A DNA stretch of 64,000 nucleotides from Hyalella azteca (lineage: Eukaryota > Arthropoda > Malacostraca > Amphipoda > Hyalellidae): assembly GCF_000764305.2 (NCBI RefSeq), contig NW_025939527.1, positions 373,583-437,582 of the forward strand, read 5' to 3'. The notes beneath the pieces are model-generated. The model made no database searches and was not told where the DNA came from. It was given only the letters and a program-made list of their open reading frames with translations. Below are positions 24,786 to 37,141 of the stretch, piece by piece (position 1 is the stretch's first letter; each line of letters begins with the position of its first letter). Position numbers and translations under genes: made by a program.

Positions 24786-27700
24786 ATATCACGCTTTGAA
24801 GTGGGTGGTTTATTTTTTAACTTGACATAGAGCGCATAAAAAGTAGATGAGATCAATTTTTTTTCTTGCGTTGACTTCTGAGTACGTCGAGTTCCGATGC
24901 GGCCAAACTACGGGTTTTACTTTATAATTTTTACTTTATTGTTATTTTCGAAGTATAAGTTCTGGTACCGATTAAAAAATAGTCTCTCTATTCAAATCAC
25001 AATTATATAATAAGCAGTTTTGGATAAATGAAATGTTGTATAGATACATTATTTAGCAACTGCACGAATCTAAAGCTGTAAAAAACTCAAAATTTGGCAG
25101 AAAGAAAGATTTAACTTATTTGACGTCAAATACTGTCATGATTTCAAATAAAATTGCGAGATAAATAATTAATAAGGAACATTTCTATTTTGCACACGGA
25201 CTGCAAATTCCGCAACAATTATTTTCTGTCGCAGTGATCTACGAAAATCACAGCGCAATGTAGAATCTAAAACCATTATTAATTTTTATCGAGGAATACT
25301 TTTTTTTGAGATAGAAAAGTGAAGCAAATTAATCGTATATAACACACTTAATTGCTGACCGTATAAATCCTAATTTACTGGGTCTGGAATAATTAATTTT
25401 CATTCACTGTGATATGCCGTCTACTGGCTCAACGTTGAAAGTAATTCATTCGAAAAATTTTGTTGTCATGCAATATGATGAGGGAGTTTATGGATTACCA
25501 GTCAATTTATTACCAACTATATCTCCGTAAAATTTTACAGCAGCTAGAATTATGAGGCTTCGTTACCATTTCACGGCAAAATAATTTCAAATTATGATAT
25601 GACAATTCCTAACAATAACTTTTTTTGTGATGCATGTTCTTCTCGTCACGTCTGATTTACTGCATTTATTATTAATGTCTGATTAACTACTTTTATTATT
25701 TATGTCTGACTAGCTGCTCATATTAATGCTACGCAACTAACTGCTTTTATTTCCTTAATTACAATTTGAAGCTGTGTTTCGGGGAGTGAAAAGAAAGAGC
25801 AGCTGTGTGGCAGGTACAGTATATCGTATCCCTTTTGAGCCCTATTTATCAATATATTGATGCTGTCAAGAAACTGCTTCTACTGTAATCTAGGCTTGAA
25901 TTCTTCTTCAAACCCGTTAATATGCGGCAGACATGCCCAATTCTGCGACAAACTTGCTCCGCTGCTTAAATCTGCACAAAATCCTGCTCCAAATTCTGGA
26001 AAAGATGCTACTCGAGGTCAAAATTTTATCTCGTACAGCTACTTTTGATTATGATTTTCTTATGAACAAAAAGTAAGCACATGAAATTAAAGTCATATAA
26101 TATGGAAATTATGTCTGGATGGTCCTTTTTTATCCTTTAATGCACGCTGAAGGGCCGAATGGCAGAGAAATATTGTCGCTGTAAGCGGGACTTAATGACT
26201 GGAAGTTTCGCAGCGCACTCTCCTCTTTCTTCTGCACTCGAAAGTCCTAAGGCACAAAGTACAAATTTCACGTCTGGTGGCAGTTAAAGACTTGACGAGT
26301 CACATTGAGTCCGCGAATACTTTGTTTTGGATTAGCTCTGTTGCATCCAGAGGAACAAGGCATATGTTTCGCCTTACTTTATTGTCACGTTGCACTGGAG
26401 CGACAACAAGCAATTTCTTCAAACACACTCGACTACATGGAGAGGACAGTGTCAGTAGCAACTCTAATATGGCTCTTGATGCAACTGGGATGTTGTAAAG
26501 CGAATATTTTACAGACACAACATTATTAAAACTGTACGCGTAGCAGACATTATGAGTCCTGTGACCATCTTGATATGTTACAATAACTCAATATAACTCA
26601 GCAACGCAATGTTACAATAACTCAAACAATAAGTTCTGTTGTAACTAAAATGTTGTTGCAGAACAGCAACGCAGCTGCCACACCTACCAGCATACCTACT
26701 TTTCAGCTTCATTAATTGAAAAATTCCTCTTATTATTATTGTATTATATAATTTGTCTATGGTATATTTATATTTTATTTTTGGCCATAATAATTTTCTA
26801 TCAATTGAAAAATTTAGCTTCATTAATTCTCTGATTCCTTCAAGACATGCAACGAAAAGTTTTGAATTATTAATTTGGAATAATTTATAAAAATAATACC
26901 AGTTCCAAAATAATTACCTTTATAGCTGGTCGCTATTGAACAGATACTTTCATGATAATGGGTACTCATAGTCACTATTTCAATTTTACTAATACAAATC
27001 AGGTTTCAACTTTACAAATAACTATTAACCAATTTATGGCCTGATGAACAACCTAATCTCTCAAGACTCTTAAGAAATTGCTTTGAGGAAGAGGCGGTGC
27101 AGCTGTGAGGATGATTTGCGAAATTTGCCGTATTATATTGCAGCATAGATGTTGTAAATGACTACGCATTCCATCTAGTGCTTTAGCAATATTATACCGT
27201 CATTTCACTATCACGTTACTTTGATAACGATAATACTTTTATTTCTTTGACTGGACTATTTTTCAGCAGAATCCACATATGCTTTATTTGAATAATCACG
27301 GACAGCAGAAGCATTTCCTCTATCGTCGCTTCGTCGCAAAGTATAAGGTACCTAGCGTCGTACAATAATTAAAGGTACTAAGGGTCATGGAGTCATACTG
27401 GCAGCAATCGTTGGTAAGTAGAGTGTAGCAATCGTCTTTTTAAGTCCACGGTGGTGAATGTCGTAGATTCCGGTGTAGTGTTGACGGGATAAGTAAGCCT
27501 CAAATGAGATTAGGTTATGGGTTATTCTTCTTTAGGGAGAATAACGGAGACGCATTTTCATGCTTTAGAAAACAGTTTCGGCCAGAGAAACATTATAGAC
27601 TGCATCTTGTGGACATGATAATTATGCTTAATCATAGAGCAAGTGATGCAATTCAGGAATCGGGGTTCTATTGCGCTTACCAAATTATTGTGAGAAAGAA

Positions 27701-28689
27701 TCAATGACCGGCGCGAAATGACATCGTTATGTGATTGAGTTCACCAGCGCCACGAACACTCAAACAGGTTGGACAACTACAAAGGGATGAGTTTTAAGGA
27801 GCCTACCGTCAACACACCGAAAATCTCTACACTTGCATCTCATCGAGTTTCAGTGTCCACAATTTAGGTTATTGAGGTGATATCTTTGGTTAATCTTTTG
27901 TTAACCCCGTCGGGCTAGTTCGATTTTCTTCGTCTTCATTATCAGTTTTCAGTAAAATATTTTGATGTTATTTTGTTGCGTCTCCTGCTACGTCGGCGCC
28001 TCGTCGGGCTTTGTTTTAGTTTCAACTCTGGTCGCGCCGAGGCGCTTCTTGGCGACGTTCACGAGGTTCGTTGACGCATCGTCGGGTTTCGTCGAAGCAC
28101 TTGGTCGGCATGGCTGTCATCAATCTCTTGGCTTCAATGGAGCGTTCCAATCGGACACAGCGGGAATTATCATCCCAGTAAAAAGCGCTGACAAGAGCTT
28201 TCTCAGACGACAAGGATATTACAGTCGGAGATTCAGAAAATGATCTTCGGAAGCGGTCTCGTGTATACAGACGAGTAAAATATTAAACAGCAGCGGCAAA
28301 AGCTCGTTGATGCTTTTAACTAAGGTTGTGGTTATAGGTAAGATAATATAACAGTTATCGTCTAAAAGTCAGGGAGCAATGAATGGAATGCCTTTAAAAA
28401 TAATTATGACCGTCAGTATTATAATAGATTAGAAATTAACAATATAAATTATTAAAATCTGTTTGATACTCACCTATACGCTTTTTTAAATCATATCAAT
28501 GTAATTTAATGACGAATGATGTCGAAGCCTCATTCGTCAATATGGTAGTCCTCTGTAGAGATCGCCCTGGGTGCAGGAAGTGAAAAATGGAAAAATTAGA
28601 TCGGTAGTATTAAAAAACCTACAACATTTCAAACTGCATAATATTACAGCAATTTTTTCCGAACTTATCGAAATCAGCAAACACTTATC
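24786..28689. other. Non-coding stretch, one GC island
   Basis: AT-rich with short frames. At 27965-28243 an ATG-initiated plus frame of 92 codons covers a GC island (27980-28200) rich in TCG, with an internal near-repeat of residues ASSGFV. No family match was found, and the minus strand is open over much of the same island. It is left unassigned. Confidence 0.45.
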
Positions 28690-28872
28690 AAAAGCCATTG
28701 CTGTGTCTTGTTATATATGACTGATAATTTCAGTACATTCCTCTTAACAATCAGCAAAACTGTGAGATGTTCTCGAGCAAACGCTTATGCTGTGTCTCGC
28801 CATATATAATGACTGATAAATTCAGTACATTCCTCTTAACAATCAACAAAACTGTGAGATGTTCTCGTAAGG
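28690..28872. repeat. Tandem duplication of about 90 bp
   Basis: A block containing GCTGTGTCT, TATATATGACTGATAA, CAGTACATTCCTCTTAACAA and AAACTGTGAGATGTTCTCG occurs twice with offsets of 89-92 bp caused by small indels. The copies are over 90 percent alike by eye, so the event is fairly recent. Confidence 0.85.
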
Positions 28873-29550
28873 TAAAGGGTCATAATTCTCGATATCAAGA
28901 CAGTTTGCGGCGAGCAGGTATAGATTGGCAGGGTTTGTGCAGCTGTCGTTAGGCAAGATATGCGATAGCTCTCGCCGAAACCTTTAATCCATTACCAATG
29001 CCCAAGTCTGGCTATTGTTTGCCATAGATACTGGATGACATTTATTCCTTTGATTCTGGCTAGCGTGTCTGCCAAATTCACTTTAATGTCTTCAGAGTAT
29101 AACTTGAATGTTAATAGTGATAAAGTTAATCAATATGTTATAAGTAATTTATTTAGGTATATTTGAATGTATATAATTAATGTGTTTCTTTGGTGAATAT
29201 TTGAGAGTGGAAAGACGCGATTTATCCAGAAACAAATTATCAACACGGGAAAACAATGTGTCTGTTTCAGTGTTTGTTGTTCGAATGGTTGTAGCTAGTT
29301 TACCGAAAATTTGATTAATATTCCTACTTTTGTACGAACATCTAATTCAGGTTCACTATCTTATCGTCCACGTCGGTTATGAACTTTAAATTAGAATGAT
29401 TTTTTCATTATTCTCGATTACGTAATTATATTCTGAACATCCAGATAGATATTGGATGTCAAATTTAATCAGAAGTCGATAAATTCATTGACAATTTTAT
29501 AACTGAAGTCAGTGGGCCACTTCAATTATTGTAACGCAAAACTTTTACTA

Positions 29551-30090
29551 GTGGAGGAGTCATGCAACACAATACTTTCATTAATTGATGATTTGTGCGA
29601 CACATCACTTTCAATAAAAAAAATCATTAATATATGAGTCATGCAACCCATTAGTTTCATTAAAAAACGAGTCATGCAGCCATATCACTTTCATTAAATT
29701 AGAGTCATAATACACATCGGTTTCATTACAAAACGAGTCTTGAAACACACCAGTTTCATTAAAAAACGAGTCATGCAACATATCATTTTCATTAAAAACG
29801 AGTCATAAAACACATCAGTTTCATTAAAAAACTAGTCATGAAACACACCAGTTTCATTAAAAAACGAGTCATGCAACGTATCACTTTCTTTAAAAAAGAA
29901 TCATGCAACATATCACTTTCATTAAAAAATGAGACGTGCAACACTTTACTTTCATTAACAAAGGAGTGTTGTTACACATCACTTTCATTGAACAGAGGAG
30001 TGTTGTAACACATCACTTTCATTAACAAACGAGTCATGCAACACTTTAATTTCATTACGAAAGGAGTGTTGTAACACATCACTTTCACGA
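29551..30090. repeat. 33-bp minisatellite, about 15 diverged copies
   Basis: The unit is close to AAAAACGAGTCATGCAACA followed by CATCACTTTCATT, repeated with many substitutions and indels. Right-hand copies shift to GGAGTGTTGTAACACATC. The unit length varies by 1-3 bp, so the array is old. Confidence 0.88.
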
Positions 30091-30477
30091 AAGATTAAGG
30101 AAGGAAGTCATTTCACTGATCGCACGGTTATTGCCAGCCTCTTGGAATTCCATTGAAGAGCTCAAAGAGGAAGCGAGCGGCCTGATCAGATGGGGAAATT
30201 CGTCGTGAATGCGTTCAGTTGTAGCGCTTGAGATTGCGCGTCAATATAGGAAACGGCGAGCGACAGCCTCTCCTGCTGAGACCCTAGCCATTCCCAGCTA
30301 GGCACAATCAACGCTGAAATACCAAGACCAGGAACGTGACCGTCTGGAATGCCTTGCATCGGCCCGATGTCTAAGACCCATACAACGCTTCCACCGATCG
30401 CAAGCCATATTAGGCTTCCGAGACATGGCTGCTACTGGGCTGGCGGTACAGGTATTCCTGACAACGATACTTGACCC
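30091..30477. other. GC-richer spacer between two arrays
   Basis: After ATTGCCAG (AG at 30136-30137) the plus strand encodes WNSIEELKEEASGLIRWGNSS and a stop (about 30140-30208). This would look like a small terminal exon, but there is no second line of evidence. The rest shows no frame of interest. Confidence 0.35.
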
Positions 30478-30975
30478 TCATTTAACGTCTCGCACGTTCG
30501 TAGTTACACTTAACGTCTCGCACGTTCGTAGCCACATTTAACATCCCACACGTTCGTAGCCACCACTGAACGTCTCACATGTTCGTAGTTACACTTAACG
30601 TCTCGCACGTTCGTAGCCACATTTAACATCCCACACGTTCGTAGCCACCACTGAACGTCTCACACGTTCGTAGTTACACTTAACGTTTCGCACGTTCGTA
30701 GCCACCACTGAACGTCTCACAGGTTCGTAGTTACACTTAACGTCTCACACGTTCGTAGCCACCACTGAACGTCTCGCACGTTCGTAGTTACACTTAACGT
30801 CTCGCACGTTCGTAGCCACATTTAACATCCCACACGTTCGTAGCCACACTTAACGTCCCACACGTTCGTAGCTACACCGAAGTCTCGCACGTTAGTAGCC
30901 TCACTTAAAATCCACACGTTCGTATAGCCTCAGTGGCCACATTTAACGTCCCGTATGTTATTAGCCACACTCTCC
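30478..30975. repeat. 28-bp minisatellite, about 17 copies
   Basis: The unit is close to AACGTCTCGCACGTTCGTAG followed by (T/C)(T/C)ACACTT, with alternating variants (ACATCCCACACG and GAACGTCTCACACG) that suggest a higher-order pattern of two to three units. Each standard unit contains the perfect hairpin AACGT-CTCGC-ACGTT. Confidence 0.92.
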
Positions 30976-33020
30976 GCTCGTCCTACATGGGGACATGGGC
31001 ACTAGCCCATACTGTATCTGTAAGCTGCAATGGTTCCGAACGACACTGGAGTAAAGTAAATTTTACACTTGTCAAAAATACTGGTTGAGTCCTGGAAGAT
31101 CTCCAAGTATACGGATTGATATGTCGCGAAGGAATATATACCGTCACCACGCATTATTAATTTCTCTACACTACGCCATGGTAATGTGATCATAAAAAAT
31201 CAGCACGGAGGGACTAATTTTATTACAAATTTTCTTAAGAATATCTCTCCGAAACGTCGGCTATAAAATCACGCAAAATAATGGAAGGATAACTTATTCA
31301 ATAAACAAAGAATACGACACATAAGCAAACGCAATCATTGTAGTTTTCAAACTTTGAAATGAAAATTAAGAAAATTAATTGATTTAATGCACTGATATCC
31401 CCAACAGTGAAATTAACTATTGCTTCGAGGGAACGATATCGAACATCAGGATTGGATAATAGACGAATTAGTAAACATAATAATATTAAATGATAGTATG
31501 AACAAATATGCAACAGCTTTTTTATGGGATTTTTTCTTTATTTATCATTCAATCACATTTTATTTTTAGCAGTGCGATAGAAGAAAAATAAGGAAGTATA
31601 TGCCCAATAGTACGAAGTGACAAGCATCAGATTGCTGATAAAATAAAACACCTGTGTTTTATTTTAGTCCACGTGTCCTGTGCAGTGCCGCTGCTGCTGA
31701 TGGATAATTTCTGTCGTAATCTGCATTGGAAGATAATCTCCAATTTTAAACCTCAACTGAAGCACGGAAAAAAGGGAATTTCTAAAACCGACAGACTGAA
31801 CTAAAAAAATTCTGGCAAGCAATGCAACTAGAAACATTTGCAAAAAGCCAACATCGTGCATTTTTATGTCAACTGCCAGCTGAGTAGCGAGCTTGCTATG
31901 AGAAATGTTCTTTAGTTTGATAAGCCTCTTTCGTGACCAATCTATGCTCTATTTTCAATAGTTTACTATAATTAATACATCATTGCATCATTCTGCACGA
32001 CGCCAGAACTATTTGTCGCAAATTTTCCGTATTTTAGTTGCAACGGCCACGCACGCTCTCGTTCGTCTAACGTAGGCGCATCAATACCTCGAGTTTTAAA
32101 CTCCGAGAATTTCCATGAAAGATCATTTTTTCGAAACAATTGGCAAAACGCATTTCTCATGTCATTAGAATTATAAGTTTCTCAACCATTCCTTAAATTC
32201 GACCGAAAAAACATACAATATTAATCATTAACTTTGACTCTTCTATAAATTCTAATCAAGAACTTCGTCAGCGCTTCGTTGTATAAACTTTGGCTGTACG
32301 TCGCGTATTTTTGTCGCAGTCTCCGCTAAAAAAATACCGAAACAAGACGCCATAAACAAAATTGCCTCCCGACCATGCAGACTTTTTCTGCGATGGCTCC
32401 AAAGATTTAAGTTCTGTGGAAAAATGTTATTTCCAGAGACCTTAGCAACGAGATGGCACATTGAATACCGCTCACATTTGTTAATTTAATATATTTGCAT
32501 ATCAGTACGTTCCTAGGATACAACACTCTAAAGCAGGATGAAAATAGGAATATCCTGATATTAAGAAGATATATAACTTGCGCACTTTCGATTAGCTGAA
32601 ATATAGACAGAATTATTTGTTAGTTGACTCATCAAAACAAGATAAATTTGAGCGGCAATCTCAAGTCCCTACAAATGACCGAGAATTTTCATTTAAAATT
32701 ATTAACAGCTCGGACACTCCTCTACTATAAAACCGGTGAAGAAGATATCAAAAATCACTATCTAAGTTTCTTTATCTCAATGATGCACTGAAAATCTCGT
32801 TTTTAATTTAAAAAACACAATGGTCAGAACAAAAATACAATGTCAAAATCATTTTATTTACATATACTCAGCTTTAAGGTTTCATGTCCAGACATGCATG
32901 ATGAAATTTGAACACGAAATAAGCCCTCTGTATTCAACACAGTGCGCCGTCAGTTATTTCAATTTACTCTGGTATGCAGAGCCAGCGCTATGCCTTGCTC
33001 GCTTTAATTCGTGCCGTCAG
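30976..33020. other. No confident gene; run of minus-strand frames
   Basis: Four ATG-started minus-strand frames of 62-69 codons lie here with balanced codon use: 32252-32461, 31972-32160, 31664-31861 (starting hydrophobic) and 31002-31193. None matches a family known to me and no splice structure links them convincingly. They may be chance frames or pieces of one decayed gene. Confidence 0.35.
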
Positions 33021-33142
33021 CTCTCATGGCTGAGCAGCGCCATGGAACACGACTCCGGTGCTGGTCTGTGTCCGAGAACGACACGCTCGCTAACATCGCT
33101 GCAAGATATGATAAATCTGACAAGGTTTCAACGTGGTCTTCG
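33021..33142 (+). CDS. Candidate exon with a LysM-like motif
   Basis: An acceptor-like GTGCCGTCAG ends at 33020. In the frame of the ATG at 33026 the translation contains CWSVSENDTLANIAARYDKS. The core V..NDTL..IA.RY..S matches the N-terminal half of LysM domains, such as the one in TLDc proteins of the OXR1/mustard type and in LysMD proteins. LysM binds glycans in many proteins; its role in TLDc proteins is less clear. The second half of the domain (L..LN and PGQ) is absent. The exon would have to splice within the domain, at AAG|GTTTCA (33124) or TCG|GTAACC (33142), both phase 0 and neither strong. Unspliced, the frame stops soon after 33142. An overlapping 108-codon frame at 32820-33146 reads another phase and looks accidental. 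The assignment rests on one motif. Confidence 0.35.
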
Positions 33143-34087
33143 GTAACCAGTTAACTGACTTGCAATTGCTTCACTTTCAATTGAATTTATCGATGCATTG
33201 ACGTGTCGGTATTGCTCCTCTTCGTTGGAGATTGCTGGACCCTTTAAGACTAATGAATAATTTTGTGTGATTCACAATTCATATTGTGAGGAATAGACAT
33301 GAATCTTTGTTTAGATGTGGCGTCAAGTCAAATTTGTAGTAAAATTTTAAAATTCTGCGATTAGACGATATCGATGTATTATTTTTTAGAGAAATTTTAG
33401 AAACTATTGAATTGTAATTTAAGAAAAAAATATGTTGAATGGAGAGAAGCATTCCCTCCATTATATGTTATGCTTTCTCATAGATATTTCCATTTTAAAT
33501 ATTGAATGTCATGAGACAATTTTCACGAAGTAGTTCACGCTTTTCTTCGCCGTCTCTCTGCATGAATGTCTAAATCTCATGCCGCCTGGAGCTCAGCTAA
33601 GCTAAGAAAATAAGAAGGTCCATCTTATTTTAAGAGCAGCCATTGTTTGACCTGTTATGTCTGGAGTCTCAGTAGTTTGGTGTTTTATGTACAACTTGTA
33701 GCGCTGTCAGACGCAGTCTTCTGGGCCGCGAGCCTGGAGAACTCTGCGTGTTCATGTCGTCGTGGTGCTGGTGAAATTTTACAATAAATGTCATTCGGAT
33801 TGCTTCCTGTATACAAATAATAAATTGCTTGTTTGAACCTTATAAATAATATTCACTAGTGCTTTGCATCGAACATATCATTACGATCGTGAACAAATGT
33901 TAACTTGATATACGACAGTAAGTAATAAACATAAGTGTAAACAACATTGCACATCGAGCTTTTTTAGCTCTTATCGGAAGCTGGATTCTTTCAGATTAAA
34001 GTGTATTTTAGGAAATTTAAACATATTCCGACGTAAATTGCTTCTTAATATAAGTTACATCTAGAACCATCATCAGTCATGCAATCC
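33143..34087. other. AT-rich spacer, nothing recognised
   Basis: The second half of the LysM-like domain was looked for here and not found. Confidence 0.55.
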
Positions 34088-34982
34088 TTAAGGGGAGCGT
34101 CTGCCCCCAAAAATATCTGGGATATCAACAGACGGATCGATCCAAAATTTGGTACACGTATGTAACACGGAATTCTGTTTTTTTTTTTTTGTTCGTGTGA
34201 ATTTTTCGAAAAATTGAAAGAAAACGTGAAATTCATAGAAAACTGACAAAAAGGGGGTACTATAGAAATCTATCTCCTCCTAGGATTTCCAAGCTACAAC
34301 ATTGAGACACAGATCATTCGATGCGTAAAGACCATATCTACAACTGATGTAGAGGGTTTTCGAATTTCTCATTTTTGTGAGTGTGGGAGCATTTTTTCAG
34401 AACTCTTTCGAAATTTTCCAATTTCACCCCTCCCCCGCCCCCCTTTTTGCAAAATAAAATCCCAACTATAACGAACTTGGAAAAAAGCTCCACATCAGTT
34501 GTAGATCTTTTCTTTGCGAATCGAACGGTATATCTCTCATTGTTGTAGCTTCAAAACTCTAGGAGGAGATTGGTTTGCAGTGACAATAAGTTAACTTTTC
34601 AGTAGGGCCCGACAAAGTCGCGCGCGCCTCGAAAAAGACATTCAAGGGTGCAAGGTTGCAAGACTAGACGATATTTGAGCTCAATTTCTGTCAAGGATGG
34701 TGTGAACCACGGCACGAGAACCATCCCATACGACTGCAGACGGATAACTTAAGCACAGCGTGTTCAGACTAGCTATTTAAGTGTGCTACCGGTAATTTCG
34801 GCCTATATTTAATGTTGAAGAACTCCACCACCCCTAACCCTTTCGCGCTCTGTCGTAAACGCATAAATCAACGTACAGAGATGGTTTTGGTACCGTTAGA
34901 TGCGTCAGAATGTAAGCTTTAAGATGAGTATAAAAACCGAAAAAGTCAAAATTTTCGATTTTGGGGCAGACGCTCCCCTTAA
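34088..34982. mobile_element. TTAA-bounded non-autonomous element with foldback
   Basis: The element is bounded by TTAA on both sides (34088-34091 and 34979-34982). Inward from each TTAA the terminal inverted repeat GGGGAGCGTCTGCCCC is perfect over 16 bp. A TTAA target duplication is characteristic of piggyBac and also of Kolobok-type transposons. Inside, a second imperfect inverted repeat has arms of about 95 bp (about 34258-34355 and 34488-34582) sharing ATCTCCTCCTAG, AAGCTACAACA and ATCTACAACTGATGT in inverse order. Between the arms is a C/A-rich spacer (about 34425-34465). No transposase frame is present, so it is a MITE or foldback derivative of 895 bp. The terminal motif did not match a named family I can cite. 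Confidence 0.8.
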
Positions 34983-36244
34983 ATAATTATTATCAGTCAA
35001 ATTATTATTGGAGCAACTTATTCTCATCAGAATAAAAAATTTAGACGCCTTCGTGGTTTTCCGAACATAGTTCAATAAATTTATTGTTTTTTAATTGACG
35101 GAATTTTCACACATGGAATTAAATAAATGTTACTATTTCTTGTGTATTTGGATAAATACTTACCTTTAGATTATAACATTATTTCTATTTGAATAAAAAT
35201 TTAAACATTTAATGCATAGCTTCAGTGCCCATGAGAGTCTGTTGCATTCTGCTAACGGCTAGTAAGCAAGATTTGAACAAATTAAGAACAAATGTCGTGT
35301 TCATAATAAGTTAACGGGAATTTTTACGCGCGTTTTATAGTTAGAAACAATTTTCGAGCTAAGATCTCACCCAATAATTTAATAATCTCGACAAATAGAA
35401 GAACATTTTATTTGCCGATCCCTGGAAGATTCCCTGTAGGAACTGCAAGGATTTTTTGTGTCATTTTAACACCGCAACAAGACAAATGTTTTTGTGCTTG
35501 CATTCCTATGCAAGAACAACAGTTCATTTGTAATTCATGTTCTGTGAAGAAAATCAACTTTTAACTTCACGGAGTTCAAAAATTTTCTCAATATTTGTGA
35601 TAGGGTGGACCTGTTCATTCGATATTTAATGAAAAACAGGTTCTTTTTGCAACTTGTTCGAGCAAAACATGCGAGCGAAAATGTCATTATAAATATACAT
35701 CAACGTTATAATTTCCACTGAATTATCCTTAAGAAAATGCAATCGGACTTAAAAATGTACTATATTCGTTACCGTGTCATTTATACTTAAGGAAATCTGT
35801 TCACATAAAAATCTGTATCACCACTGATCAGCGACATGCGCTTTATTTTCTGCCGATCACTTATTCATGCCTGAAATATGGCGAAACACTCTGGCATCTT
35901 AAACGCATGAATGAAGTTTAAACCTGAGCTTGAATGGAATGCACACAGACGAGGAAAAGCTCAGGCATCGCAAGGCACGTGACATAGCAGACATCGTCTA
36001 GGGCTCGCGTCAGAAACCCAGCTGAGTAAAAACTCGAGTTAAGCTTTCAAGGCGGCGCCAATTTTCTAACGGGTTTTGAATGAATTTTTCGAGTTGTCAG
36101 CATTGCCGCTGCCAGGCTTTTGTGTCCAGGAAAAGATTTCGGCTGTTTGGAATAGGCGCGCAATGCGCAGTTGAATCTCAAAGTAGCTGCAACAAACAAC
36201 AGAATGCGCTGCTTCGCACTGCGCACAAATCTTAAGAAAAACTC
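34983..36244. other. AT-rich spacer, nothing recognised
   Basis: No coding frame, RNA gene or repeat of note on either strand. Confidence 0.6.
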
Positions 36245-36835
36245 ACCACGTCTTGCATGGAGCTAATGGGCAGTTCTTAGTTGATGGGCAGCTCTTAATA
36301 TGGGCTGCTCTTAGCTAATGGACAGCCGGCTGTTGGTTATTGGGCAGTTTTTAGTTGTGAACTAGTCGGCAGCCCTTATCACGCAGCCCTTGTATAATGG
36401 GCAGCTCTTTGATAATGGGTAGCTTTTAGGTAATCAGCATCTTTTAGGTAATGGGCAGCTCTTAGGTAATGGGCAGCTCTTAGGTAATGGACAGCTCTTA
36501 GGTAATGGACAGCTTTTAGGTAATGGTAGCTCTTAGGTAATGGTAACTCTTAGGTGATGGACAGCTCTTAGGTAATGACAGCTCTTAGGTAATGGGTAGC
36601 TTTAAGGTAATCAGTATCTTTTAGGTAATGGGTAGCTCTTAGGTAATGGGCAGCTCTTAGGTGATGGACAGCTCTTAGGTAATGGTAGCTCTTATGTAAT
36701 GGCAACTCTTAGGTAATGGCAGCTCTTAGGTAAAGGGCAACTCTTAGTAAGCTCGCAGCTTTTAGTTCACTGGCAGCTGTTAGTTAACACGCAGCTCCTA
36801 GGTAACTGACAGCTCTTATTTAATGCACTAATGCA
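36245..36835. repeat. 18-bp minisatellite, about 30 copies
   Basis: The unit CTCTTAGGTAATGGGCAG is repeated with substitutions and small indels. The left edge (36245-36420) and right edge (36745-36835) are more diverged (TTAGTT and CTTATT variants), and the centre is more uniform, as expected when turnover is strongest inside an array. Confidence 0.9.
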
Positions 36836-37141
36836 ATGGAGCAAGGAACGCTACCTCTAACAGATTTATTCCTAAATCTTGCCTGATTAATTTAATCCAC
36901 GGCATTTGGTGCTATGACGATGTTATTGTCATCTAACGATTTAATTTTTGAGAATACGAGCATCTGTGGGGTAATGACAGCTCTTATTTAGTGCACTAAT
37001 GCAATGGAGCAAGGAACGCTACCTATAACAGATTTATTCCTAAATCTTGCCTAATTAATTTAATCCACGGCATTTGGTGCTATGACCAAATTTATTGTCA
37101 TCTAACGATTTAATTTTTGAGAATACGAGCATCTGTGGGGT
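36802..37141. repeat. 168-bp tandem duplication at the array edge
   Basis: A block starting in GACAGCTCTTATTTA and running through GCAATGGAGCAAGGAACGCT and GAATACGAGCATCTGTGGGG is present twice, 168 bp apart (for example AGCTCTTATT at 36811 and 36979). The copies are nearly identical apart from a few substitutions and a 1-bp indel (GACGATGTT versus GACCAAATTT). The duplicated block includes the last partial unit of the 18-bp array. Confidence 0.92.

Noticed and set aside
26277..26529. Three overlapping frames of 72-74 codons on both strands
   Set aside because: They contradict each other, two lack an ATG near the start, and no motif was recognised.
29551..30090. Possible CRISPR array with 33-bp spacing
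   Set aside because: The whole unit repeats and decays together; there are no distinct spacers and no cas genes.
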